The notes beneath the pieces were generated by a model. The model saw only the letters and a list, made by a program, of their open reading frames with translations, made no database searches and had not been told where the DNA came from. DNA of 12,427 nucleotides from DATAVK01 sp036267755 (GTDB lineage: Bacteria > Actinomycetota > Actinomycetes > JAFAQI01), in assembly GCA_036267755.1 (NCBI GenBank), contig DATAVK010000045.1, positions 1 to 12,427 of the forward strand, written 5' to 3'. A program made the position numbers and the translations under genes. Positions 1 through 6,352 of the stretch are shown one piece after another; the first letter of the stretch is position 1; every line of letters starts with the position of its first letter.

Positions 1-681
1 AAGGCGCACGCCCTCTTGAAGACCGCCCTCGGTGTGCACGGCGCCATCGGAGACGAACGAATCAAATCGAACCCGTGCGTGATCGCGCAGGCACCGAAGG
101 TGCAACGCAGGGATTGGAACCTTCTCACACGAGATCAGTTCTGGGAGATCCAAGACCGCATGCCGGCCGGATACCAACCGCTGACGCACCTAGCGGCGTT
201 CGGTGGGTTGCGCTGGTCGGAGATCGTCGGGCTACAACGCAAGCACATCGACGTTCTGCGTAAGACGGTCAGAGTTGAGCGCGCCATCACATACCGGGCT
301 GGAGTCTTCTACATAGACGTACCCAAGAACCGGAGAAGCAGGATCGTGCCGCTGCCGATGCATGCAGTCGACGCGTTGAGGTCGCACATCGGGACATTGG
401 ATCCAAGCCCGGACACTCCCGTCTTCAGCTCTCCGAGAGGCCACCAGCTGCGACCGCACTTCGGGTTTCGCGTCTGGAAGCCCGCAGTGCGAGCTGCTGG
501 TTACCCCGAGGTCCGATTCCACGACCTTCGACATTCGTGCGCATCTTGGTTGCTAGCCGGGGGCGCCACGCTGGCGCAGGTCCGAGACATCCTCGGCCAC
601 TCGTCGATCGCCGTCACGGAGCTCTACCTACACACCGACATCGAGGAACTTCTAACGGCGGTCCAGGCGGCTCTCGGCTAG
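1..681 (+). CDS. Tyrosine recombinase/integrase, C-terminal part (5' end outside window)
   Basis: This is a site-specific recombinase of the phage/ICE integrase family, which cuts and rejoins att sites through a phosphotyrosine link. The frame is open from base 1, so the start and most of the N-terminal core-binding domain lie upstream; the TTG at 16 is not needed as a start. Counting from the codon at 16, the catalytic set is complete: Arg66 in GGLRWSE, a beta-hairpin Lys104 in PKNRRS, His169 and Arg172 in HDLRH, His195 in LGHSS, and the nucleophile Tyr204 in TELYLHTD. The first residues (KSNPC) resemble the end of a core-binding domain. It ends 72 bases before the 3' end of a tRNA-Ala gene, which fits an integrase beside its own attachment site. 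Base use looks less GC-rich than in the genes to the right, consistent with acquisition. The family is certain; the exact subfamily is not. Confidence 0.93.
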   Translation, partial: KAHALLKTALGVHGAIGDERIKSNPCVIAQAPKVQRRDWNLLTRDQFWEIQDRMPAGYQPLTHLAAFGGLRWSEIVGLQRKHIDVLRKTVRVERAITYRAGVFYIDVPKNRRSRIVPLPMHAVDALRSHIGTLDPSPDTPVFSSPRGHQLRPHFGFRVWKPAVRAAGYPEVRFHDLRHSCASWLLAGGATLAQVRDILGHSSIAVTELYLHTDIEELLTAVQAALG

Positions 682-717
682 CAGTTTGGCTAGCAAGCGA
701 TCAGCGGGCCGAGGCTA

Positions 718-739
718 CAGAGGGCTCCGCAAGCCTCTG
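718..739 (-). terminator. Hairpin downstream of tRNA-Ala, possible terminator
   Basis: On the minus strand, CAGAG is followed by GCT, a TGCGG loop, AGC, one bulged base and CTCTG, giving a stem of about eight pairs. It begins 14 bases past the CCA end of the tRNA gene. No U-tract follows, so it would be a weak or non-canonical terminator or a processing structure. It could also be an arm-site repeat of the neighbouring integrase. Confidence 0.35.
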
Positions 740-753
740 ACCTGCGGTTTTCA

Positions 754-800
754 TGGTGGAGCTGCGGGGAATCGAACCCCGGACCTCTTCGATGCGAACG
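754..800 (-). other. Probable attachment-site core in the 3' part of tRNA-Ala
   Basis: Islands that use tyrosine integrases commonly recombine within the 3' half of a tRNA gene and restore the gene with an identical sequence. Here an integrase ends 72 bases from a tRNA 3' end, and the tRNA is intact including an encoded CCA. The span given is inferred from the usual extent (anticodon arm to CCA). The matching repeat at the far end of the element lies outside the window, so the exact core cannot be drawn. Confidence 0.4.
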
Positions 801-829
801 AAGCGCGCTACCAACTGCGCTACAGCCCC
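754..829 (-). tRNA. tRNA-Ala, anticodon CGC
   Basis: A complete cloverleaf of 73 bases plus encoded CCA. The acceptor strands GGGGCTG and CAGCTCC pair with one G-T wobble. The D stem is GCGC/GCGC, the anticodon stem CTTCG/CGAAG with loop TTCGCAT, the variable loop AGGTC, and the T stem CGGGG/CCCCG with loop TTCGATT. The discriminator base is A. The anticodon CGC reads the alanine codon GCG, which is abundant in this GC-rich genome. The gene follows the sepX/glpR gene on the same strand, and its 3' end faces the integrase. Confidence 0.97.
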
Positions 830-841
830 AGAACCGGGTCG

Positions 842-847
842 AGGATA
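842..847 (-). promoter_or_regulatory. Candidate -10 box for tRNA-Ala
   Basis: TATCCT on the minus strand fits the TANNNT -10 pattern. It ends 12 bases before the mature tRNA 5' end, so a start about seven bases downstream would leave a short 5' leader for RNase P. No clear -35 box is seen, which is common in actinobacteria. Confidence 0.4.
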
Positions 848-899
848 GCCGACGTCATCAGGCGACCCGGGCCGCCGGCAGCGGCTCTGGACGGCTCGG

Positions 900-1934
900 T
901 CAGTCGTTGACCGCCCACCGCTGCTCGAGGATCTCCCCGAGGTCTGCGGTGTCGTCGAGCTCGTCTCGGTCCTCGCTGACCGGGATCAGCGGCTCGGAGT
1001 ACTCGGCGTACTCCGACGATCGCGGCGGCCGCGCCGGCGCCGGCGGCTTCATCGTGTAGGTCGGGCGTGGTACCGGGACGGGATCCCACGATCCCGCACC
1101 CGCTTCGGCGGTGAGCGGCAGGACCGGCTCCTCGATGGGCTCGTGATCCTGCTCCGGGTCGGCGTAAGGCACGGCCACGGGGTCGGGCTCCGCCACGGGC
1201 TGCGAGAACGGCTCCCCCTCGGCCGCCACCACGGCAGCGGTTCGAGCCGCCGCCGGGACCGGGGAGCTGACCGGGACGCTGACCGGGGCAGCGGCAGCAC
1301 GGCGTCGTTGCCGAGCCACCGCTGCGGCTCGGCGGGCCCGCTGCCGGAGATGCCACACGAACCCGACCAAGGCGACATCGGTCGCGAGTTGGAGCAGCCA
1401 GAGCATCACGCCACCGACGACGGCGGCAAGCACGAGCGTCACGAGGACGGCCAGCAGCAGGCCGATCAAGGTACGACGACGCCGCGTAGCGGCGGAGACC
1501 GGACGGGCCTGGTGGCTACGGACGCGACCAATCACAGCGCTCACGCCCCAGACGACCCCGCCGGCGATCCCCGAGCCGAGCCGTCGGACGAGGCCGAAGC
1601 CGGCCATCGCCAAGATCGCGATCGCTCCGAGTGACCGGGCCGGCACCGAGCGGCGAGCCGGACGTGCGGGAGTCCTCCGGCGCGGGGGCAGGACCTCCTC
1701 GTCATCGTCATCCGGCGCGGAAGCTCCGGAGACATGGACATCCATGGATCGGGTCCGATGCGGCATCACGACGTACCGATCGTCGCGAGCCTCGCGGCGG
1801 GACAGCGTGTGCATCGCGGTCGAGAACCTGTCGACGGAGCGATCCTGCTCGACCTCGTCGTGGCGTCGCAGCCACATCGGCACCAGCACGCACGCCCACA
1901 TCAAGACCAGCCCCAGGATGATGACGGGGCTCAT
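900..1934 (-). CDS. sepX: Divisome membrane protein SepX/GlpR family
   Basis: 344 residues. This family, which I take to include M. tuberculosis Rv0996, is known as SepX in Streptomyces (divisome membrane protein) and GlpR in Corynebacterium (membrane receptor of the gephyrin-like protein Glp). Visible are an N-terminal transmembrane helix (about residues 3-20) ending in LRRHDE, the conserved RFSTAMHTLSRR segment (36-47), an acidic linker (74-80), a hydrophobic stretch at 100-137 and a two-helix hairpin after RRRR (about 155-195) ending in VWHLRQRAR. The last 130 residues are Pro/Glu/Asp-rich and probably disordered. The ATG has a weak AGG seven bases upstream. It lies 72 bases after the acetyltransferase gene; a TAGCGT at 1973-1978 could be an internal promoter. 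Finding moeA/glp in the same operon supports the assignment. The C-terminal half is poorly conserved in the family, so its role is inferred. Confidence 0.82.
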   Translation of the reverse strand: MSPVIILGLVLMWACVLVPMWLRRHDEVEQDRSVDRFSTAMHTLSRREARDDRYVVMPHRTRSMDVHVSGASAPDDDDEEVLPPRRRTPARPARRSVPARSLGAIAILAMAGFGLVRRLGSGIAGGVVWGVSAVIGRVRSHQARPVSAATRRRRTLIGLLLAVLVTLVLAAVVGGVMLWLLQLATDVALVGFVWHLRQRARRAAAVARQRRRAAAAPVSVPVSSPVPAAARTAAVVAAEGEPFSQPVAEPDPVAVPYADPEQDHEPIEEPVLPLTAEAGAGSWDPVPVPRPTYTMKPPAPARPPRSSEYAEYSEPLIPVSEDRDELDDTADLGEILEQRWAVND

Positions 1935-2006
1935 GAGCCAGCCTGCCGAGGGTTCGCATCCATCGGGACCGAACGCTAGCCATGGTGACCTCGCGGATCA
2001 CGGACC

Positions 2007-2630
2007 TCAGTCGGTGTGTCGGGCGCGACGTTGTTCGGCATGCCAACGGGCGAGCACGCCGCCGGGGACATCTTCGCGCACCAACGCATAGCTGAGATGG
2101 TCGCGCCAGCCCCCCGCGATGTGCAGATAGAGCCTGCGGGTGCCTTCCTCACGAAAGCCAAGCTTTTCAACGACTCGGCGGCTCGCATGGTTCTCGGGCC
2201 TGATGTTGATCTCGATCCGATGCAGGCCGACCGCCTCGAAACAGTGGTCCGTAGCAAGCGCTACCGCGGTCGGCGTCACCCCTCGACCCGCTACCTGTTG
2301 GTCCACCCAGTACCCGATATGCGCCGACATCAGCGAGCCACGAACCAGGCCGGCGACGTTGAGTTGACCAGCGAGCCGGCCCTCGACCACGACGAGGAAC
2401 GGCAACGCGGTGCCCCGCCGGGCATCCTTGCGCAGCCGACGGGACATCGCGGTGAAGACCGCCGTCGAGTCGCCGAATCCCATCGGACCGTCGGGCTGGG
2501 TGGCCTCCCAGGGCTGCAACCACTCGACGTTGCGCCGCCGTACCTCACTCCACGCCGTAGCGTCGCGCAACCGCAGCGGTCGCAGCGTCACCGGGCCATC
2601 GGTCAGCGTGGCAGGCCAGCCGGGGGGCAC
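2007..2630 (-). CDS. rimJ: GNAT acetyltransferase, RimJ/RimL type
   Basis: Acetyl-CoA-dependent N-acetyltransferase of the RimJ/RimL group, whose members acetylate protein alpha-amino groups; the true substrate here is unknown. The fold is recognisable from GPVTLRPLRLRDA near the start, the acetyl-CoA loop QQVAGRGV (about residues 112-119) and the closing RPENHASRRVVEKLGFREEG. The GTG at 2630 gives 207 residues and a start close to the usual GWP.. opening of the family. An upstream in-frame ATG at 2669 would give 220 residues but would overlap the mog gene by 35 bases and has no visible ribosome site. The gene starts four bases after mog and is probably co-transcribed. The same acetyltransferase lies between moeA1 and Rv0996 in mycobacteria, so the link to moeA and sepX is old. 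Confidence 0.87.
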   Translation of the reverse strand: MPPGWPATLTDGPVTLRPLRLRDATAWSEVRRRNVEWLQPWEATQPDGPMGFGDSTAVFTAMSRRLRKDARRGTALPFLVVVEGRLAGQLNVAGLVRGSLMSAHIGYWVDQQVAGRGVTPTAVALATDHCFEAVGLHRIEINIRPENHASRRVVEKLGFREEGTRRLYLHIAGGWRDHLSYALVREDVPGGVLARWHAEQRRARHTD

Positions 2631-2634
2631 GCGA

Positions 2635-3138
2635 TCAGTGATCCCCGCCGCGCAGCTGCGCGATCGCATGACCGATGACCGGACTCAGCACAGCGACACC
2701 ATCTCGCACCCCGCCCGTCGATCCTGGGAGGTTCACGACCAGCGAAGAGCCGGCGACCCCGGCCACGGCACGGGACAACACCGTCGTGGGGATCTGCTCG
2801 CGGTTGAACTGGCGCAGCGCCTCGGCGATGCCTGGCACCGGCCGATCCAGCACCCGCTCGGTCGCCTCCGGCGTCACATCGCGGGGCCCCAGGCCGGTCC
2901 CTCCAGTCGTCACCACGAGATCGGCACCGGATGCGATCGCGGCTCGCAGGGCCGCTTCGATCGCGTCGGTTTCGTCAGGTACGACGACCGGATCGGCAGC
3001 CTGAAAGCCCAGTGACCGCAACAGATCTACCAGCAGCGGCCCCGACGTATCGGCCCTCTCACCGGCCGCTGAACGGTCGGACACCGTGACCACTGCCGCT
3101 GTTGCTCCCACCGGCAGCCCCCCAGCCGGCGTCGTCAC
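2635..3138 (-). CDS. Molybdenum cofactor protein, MogA/MoaB family
   Basis: 167 residues. Members adenylylate molybdopterin so that MoeA can insert molybdate. The MoCF-binding fold shows in VSDRSAAGERADTSG (19-33), TGGTGLGPRDVTPEA (78-92) and SSLVVNLPGSTGGVRD (131-146). The TGGTG loop and the aspartate of PRD are the usual active-site elements. Whether it should be called mog or moaB cannot be settled from sequence alone, since actinobacteria use MoaB-type proteins for this step. The start is a GTG that overlaps the moaC stop as GTGA, pointing to coupled translation. It sits between moaC and the acetyltransferase. Confidence 0.92.
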   Translation of the reverse strand: MTTPAGGLPVGATAAVVTVSDRSAAGERADTSGPLLVDLLRSLGFQAADPVVVPDETDAIEAALRAAIASGADLVVTTGGTGLGPRDVTPEATERVLDRPVPGIAEALRQFNREQIPTTVLSRAVAGVAGSSLVVNLPGSTGGVRDGVAVLSPVIGHAIAQLRGGDH

Positions 3139-3608
3139 GACGGCCGCCGCCAGTCGCCGGTCGCACCACCTGTCTTCTCCTCGACCCGGATGTCACCGAT
3201 CGAAGCGGCCGGGTCGACCGCCTTCACCATGTCGATGAGTGTCAGCGCCGCGACCGCCACGGCCGTGAGCGCCTCCATCTCGACACCGGTGCGGTCAGCG
3301 GTCCGGGTGGTTACGCGGATAGCCACGCCCGTGTCGTCGACGTCGAGGTCGACCGTGACGCCGTGCAACGCGATCGGATGGCAGAGCGGCAGCAGGTCCG
3401 GGGTGCGCTTCGCCGCCATCAGCCCGGCGATCCGGGCGACCGACAGCGCATCACCCTTGGGTAGCCCGCCGGACCGCACCAACGCGACGACCTCACTGGA
3501 CGTGGTGACCCGGCCGGTCGCCGTCGCGGTGCGCACCGTCACGTCCTTGCCGGAGACGTCGACCATGCGGGCCGCACCGGTCTCGTCTACGTGGGTCAGC
3601 CGGGTCAC
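3135..3608 (-). CDS. moaC: Cyclic pyranopterin monophosphate synthase MoaC
   Basis: 157 residues, the normal length. With MoaA it converts GTP to cyclic pyranopterin monophosphate, the first step of molybdopterin synthesis. Family landmarks are KGDALSVARIAGLMAAKRT (51-69), PLCHPIAL (74-81), TGVEMEALTAV (107-117) and DMVKA (126-130). Lys51, His77, Asp126 and Lys129, which match residues described as catalytic in the E. coli enzyme, are present. The usual Cys of DMCKA is Val128 here. The GTG start overlaps the moeA stop (GTGA), and the gene's own stop overlaps the mog start in the same way. moaA is not in the window. Confidence 0.95.
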   Translation of the reverse strand: MTRLTHVDETGAARMVDVSGKDVTVRTATATGRVTTSSEVVALVRSGGLPKGDALSVARIAGLMAAKRTPDLLPLCHPIALHGVTVDLDVDDTGVAIRVTTRTADRTGVEMEALTAVAVAALTLIDMVKAVDPAASIGDIRVEEKTGGATGDWRRPS

Positions 3609-4843
3609 TGTTGCCGCCGCTCGAGCTGGACGACGTTGACCGCCGCGCCGGCCTGGATCTCCGTGACGTCTTCGGGGACGACGATGAACGCGTTCGCCGC
3701 GGCCAGGGAGGCGATGAGGTGGGAGCTGGAGCCGCCGACCTGTCGCACCACGTAGGCACCCTGCTCCACGGAGAGCCAGCCGCGGAGATACGAGCGCTTT
3801 CCGGGGGGCGAGCGCAGCGGCTCAGCCAACCGAGCCCGCACGATCGGCCGGGTCAGCGGCTCGACCCCAATCATCCGACGCAAAGCCGGCCGCACGAAGA
3901 CCTCGAAGGAGACGTAGGAGCTGACCGGGTTGCCCGGCAGCCCGAAGAACGGCGTCTCGTCCGGCCCGATCGTCCCGAAGCCCTGCGGCATGCCGGGCTG
4001 CATCGCCACCTTGTCGAACTGGACCGTGCCGACTCGCGTCAGCACCTCCTTGACCACGTCGTACGCCCCGACGCTCACGCCGCCGCTGGTGACGACCACG
4101 TCAGCCCGGATCAACTGATCCTCGAGCGTGTTGAGCAGCAGCCCCGGGTCATCGGGCACGATGCCGACCCGGAACGCGATGGCCCCGGCCTCCCGGGCCG
4201 CGGCCGTCAGCAGCGCGCTGTTCGAGTCGTAGATCTTGCCGTAGGACAGCGGCGATCCCGGGTCGACCAGCTCGCTGCCCGTCGAGAGCACCACGACCCG
4301 GGGCCGGGGGCGCACCCGCACCCGGTCGCGGCCGACGGCGGCGAGCAGCCCGACCTGCGTGGCGCCCAGATGAGCCCCTCGCTGCAGTACTTGCGAGCCG
4401 ATCGCGGCATCGCTGCCCGCGGGCCTGATGTGTTGCCCGACTGCGACCGGACTCAGCACGGCAACCTGCGCGACCCCGCCGTCGGTGCTCTCCAGCGGTA
4501 CGACGGCGTCAGCACCCGGCGGCATCGGCGCACCGGTCATGATCCGCACGCACAGTCCGGGCTGCACCGAGTACGCGGTCGTCGTACCGGCGGCGATGTC
4601 GCCAACGACCGGGAGAACGGCCGGCTGCGTGGGACTCGCGGTGGCGACGTCCACGGCTCTGACGGCGTACCCGTCCATGGCCGAGTTGTCGAACGGTGGC
4701 AACGGAAACGCCGCTGCCACGTCCTCGTCGAGGATGCAGCCGTGCGCGTCGGCCAACGTCAGGTCCAGGGAGGACAGCGGCTGCACCGTGGCCAGGATCC
4801 GCTGCAGATGCGCATCGACTGGGACCAGCGGCGGCTGGGTCAT
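3605..4843 (-). CDS. moeA: MoeA/gephyrin-like molybdotransferase (Glp)
   Basis: 412 residues. MoeA inserts molybdate into adenylylated molybdopterin. In corynebacteria the homologue Glp also binds FtsZ and the membrane protein GlpR to coordinate division. Family marks are PPFDNSAMDGYAV (49-61), GDIAAGT (81-87), RIMTGAPMPPGADAVVP (100-116), LSTGSELV (186-193), TSGGVSVGAYD (252-262) and GLPGNPVSSYVSFE (301-314). The usual PGKP motif reads PGMP at 283-286. The frame stays open far upstream through galU, but that part is a shadow. The ATG at 4843 has GAGGG seven bases before it and starts MTQPPLVPV; an ATG at 4849 is too close to that site. It begins 10 bases after galU and overlaps moaC by GTGA. 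The presence of sepX/glpR in the same operon makes a Glp role as likely as a purely metabolic one. Confidence 0.93.
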   Translation of the reverse strand: MTQPPLVPVDAHLQRILATVQPLSSLDLTLADAHGCILDEDVAAAFPLPPFDNSAMDGYAVRAVDVATASPTQPAVLPVVGDIAAGTTTAYSVQPGLCVRIMTGAPMPPGADAVVPLESTDGGVAQVAVLSPVAVGQHIRPAGSDAAIGSQVLQRGAHLGATQVGLLAAVGRDRVRVRPRPRVVVLSTGSELVDPGSPLSYGKIYDSNSALLTAAAREAGAIAFRVGIVPDDPGLLLNTLEDQLIRADVVVTSGGVSVGAYDVVKEVLTRVGTVQFDKVAMQPGMPQGFGTIGPDETPFFGLPGNPVSSYVSFEVFVRPALRRMIGVEPLTRPIVRARLAEPLRSPPGKRSYLRGWLSVEQGAYVVRQVGGSSSHLIASLAAANAFIVVPEDVTEIQAGAAVNVVQLERRQQ

Positions 4844-4853
4844 GCCCATGCCC

Positions 4854-5783
4854 TCACGGTTGCAACGGGACGTCGGGGTCGCCCTCAGCGACCCGCTTGG
4901 CCGCGAACTCGCCGAGCCAGGCGCGGAAGCCCGGACCCAGGTCCTCGCGATCGCAGGCGAGCTGCACGATCGCCTTGAGGTAATCGGCCTTGTCGCCGGT
5001 GTCGTAGCGGCGGCCGCGGAAGATGACCCCGTGCACCGGGCCGCCGTCATCGCGGCGCCCCGCCAGGGACTGGATCGCGTCGGTGAGCTGGATCTCGCCG
5101 CCGCGACCGGGCGGGGTGTCGCGCAGCACGTCGAGGATCTGCGGTGCCAGCACGTAGCGGCCGATGATGGCGAGCGAGCTCGGCGCCTCGGCGGGATCCG
5201 GCTTCTCGACCAGCCCGGTGATGCGCACCACGTCCTCGTCACCGGTCTCCTCGACCGCCGCGCAGCCGTAGAGCCCGATCTGGTCCCGCGGCACCTCCAG
5301 CAGCGCGACGACGCAGCCACCGAGCCGCTGCTGCACGTCGATCATCCGGGTCAGGAGCACGTCACGCTCGTCGATCAGGTCGTCACCGAGCAGGACGGCA
5401 AACGGCTCGTTGCCGACGTGGCGTGCGCTCATCAGCACCGCGTGACCGAGACCGAGCGCCTCGCCCTGCCGCACGTAATGGACGGTCGCGAGCTCGGTAG
5501 CCTCCTGCACCCGTGCCAGCAGGTGCTGCTTGCCGCCGTCTCGAGACAGCTTGTCCTCGAGCTCGTAGTTGCGGTCGAAATGGTCCTCGAGCGGGGACTT
5601 GTTGCGGCCGGTGACGAACAGCAGGTCGGACAGACCGGCTCGGACCGCCTCCTCGACGACGTACTGGATCGCAGGCTTGTCGACGACCGGCAACATCTCC
5701 TTGGGCGTCGCCTTGGTCGCGGGCAGGAACCTGGTGCCGAGACCGGCCACCGGGACGACCGCCTTCGTCACTCCGGAGGACAT
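4854..5783 (-). CDS. galU: UTP-glucose-1-phosphate uridylyltransferase GalU
   Basis: 309 residues. Makes UDP-glucose from UTP and glucose 1-phosphate for glycan, polysaccharide and trehalose synthesis. The N-terminal nucleotide-binding stretch AVVPVAGLGTRFLPATKATP (8-27) is followed by KEMLPVVDKPAIQYVVEEAV; GDDLIDE and GLVEKPDP are also typical, the lysine of VEKP binding sugar phosphate in this family. The ATG at 5783 gives the expected length. A GTG four codons in would start directly at VTKAVVPV, but its upstream GGAG is too close to serve. The gene leads the six-gene minus-strand operon and is divergent from the 5-formyl-THF cyclo-ligase gene with only 17 bases between their start codons. 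Confidence 0.97.
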   Translation of the reverse strand: MSSGVTKAVVPVAGLGTRFLPATKATPKEMLPVVDKPAIQYVVEEAVRAGLSDLLFVTGRNKSPLEDHFDRNYELEDKLSRDGGKQHLLARVQEATELATVHYVRQGEALGLGHAVLMSARHVGNEPFAVLLGDDLIDERDVLLTRMIDVQQRLGGCVVALLEVPRDQIGLYGCAAVEETGDEDVVRITGLVEKPDPAEAPSSLAIIGRYVLAPQILDVLRDTPPGRGGEIQLTDAIQSLAGRRDDGGPVHGVIFRGRRYDTGDKADYLKAIVQLACDREDLGPGFRAWLGEFAAKRVAEGDPDVPLQP

Positions 5784-5788
5784 AGCGT
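5783..5788 (+). promoter_or_regulatory. Candidate -10 box for 5-formyl-THF cyclo-ligase
   Basis: TAGCGT matches TANNNT and lies 12 bases before the GTG start at 5801, so the transcript would have a leader of only about five bases. It overlaps the galU start codon. No ribosome-binding site is seen for the gene, which fits a leaderless or near-leaderless message. Confidence 0.25.
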
Positions 5789-5789
5789 C

Positions 5790-5795
5790 ACCCTA
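5790..5795 (-). promoter_or_regulatory. Candidate -10 box of a leaderless galU promoter
   Basis: On the minus strand TAGGGT fits TANNNT and is followed by exactly six bases before the ATG at 5783, so transcription would begin at the start codon. The alternative is that AGGGTG acts as a ribosome-binding site on a longer leader. A -35 box is not evident. Confidence 0.4.
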
Positions 5796-5800
5796 ATGGT

Positions 5801-6352
5801 GTGACAACCAAGCAGTCGCTGCGAGCCGCGGCCGTGGCCAGGCGCGCCGCTCGAACCGGAGAGGCTCGCGTCGCTGCCGGGGAGGCGCTGCTCCGCCACG
5901 GTCTGGCCGCCTGCGCCGGAGCCCGCTGCGTCGCGGCCTACGTCGGCGTCGGCACCGAGCCACCCACGGTCCCGCTGCTCGACGCGCTCCACGCTTCCGG
6001 CGTACGGATCCTGCTGCCCGTCATCGACGGGACCGATCTGGACTGGGCGGCGTACGACGGCCCGGCGACCTTGGCGGACCGGCCACTGGGCCTGGCCGAA
6101 CCAGTCGGGGCCCGGCTCGGCGCCGAGGCGGTGCGGGATGCGGACGTCGTCCTGGTCCCCGCGCTCGCTGTCGACCGCGACGGGCACCGCCTCGGCCGCG
6201 GCCGCGGCTACTACGACCGGGCGCTCCGGACCGTGATCGCGCCGGTCATCGCCGTGGTGTACGACGACGACGTGGTCAATGCCGTCATCGTGGAATCACA
6301 CGACCGCGACGTCGACGGCTGGGTGACGCCCAGCGGCCACTACGACCGCTAG
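5801..6352 (+). CDS. 5-formyltetrahydrofolate cyclo-ligase
   Basis: 183 residues. Uses ATP to convert 5-formyl-THF (folinate) to 5,10-methenyl-THF, salvaging folate. The start TTKQSLRAAAVARRAA is the typical basic helix of the family; the C-terminal LGRGRGYYDRAL is its signature phosphate/folate-binding loop. The GTG at 5801 is the only reasonable start, because an ATG five bases upstream meets a stop at once. The gene lies divergent from galU, as I recall for Rv0992c and galU in M. tuberculosis. Its TAG stop is part of a CTAG that also ends the convergent L,D-transpeptidase gene. Confidence 0.95.
   Translation: MTTKQSLRAAAVARRAARTGEARVAAGEALLRHGLAACAGARCVAAYVGVGTEPPTVPLLDALHASGVRILLPVIDGTDLDWAAYDGPATLADRPLGLAEPVGARLGAEAVRDADVVLVPALAVDRDGHRLGRGRGYYDRALRTVIAPVIAVVYDDDVVNAVIVESHDRDVDGWVTPSGHYDR

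Noticed and set aside
820..1356. Minus-strand frame of 178 residues overlapping sepX and the tRNA
   Set aside because: Arg/Gly/Ala/Pro-rich out-of-frame shadow that would run into the tRNA gene; sepX in the other frame has membrane helices and family motifs.
2016..2678. Plus-strand frame opposite the acetyltransferase
   Set aside because: Same length as the real gene by mirror of its codon bias; no domain, while the minus strand carries a clear GNAT pattern.
3611..4978. Long plus-strand open frame opposite moeA
   Set aside because: It is the antisense shadow of a well-supported gene; its His/Arg/Asp-rich composition has no domain and it has no ribosome site.
4844..5320. Extension of the moeA frame upstream, giving a 571-residue protein
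   Set aside because: This part lies inside galU in another frame, is Arg/Ser/Pro-rich without any domain, and the true start at 4843 has a ribosome site and the expected family length.
4428..5804. Long plus-strand open frame opposite galU and the moeA start
   Set aside because: Antisense shadow in GC-rich DNA, crossing two real genes, with no recognisable domain.
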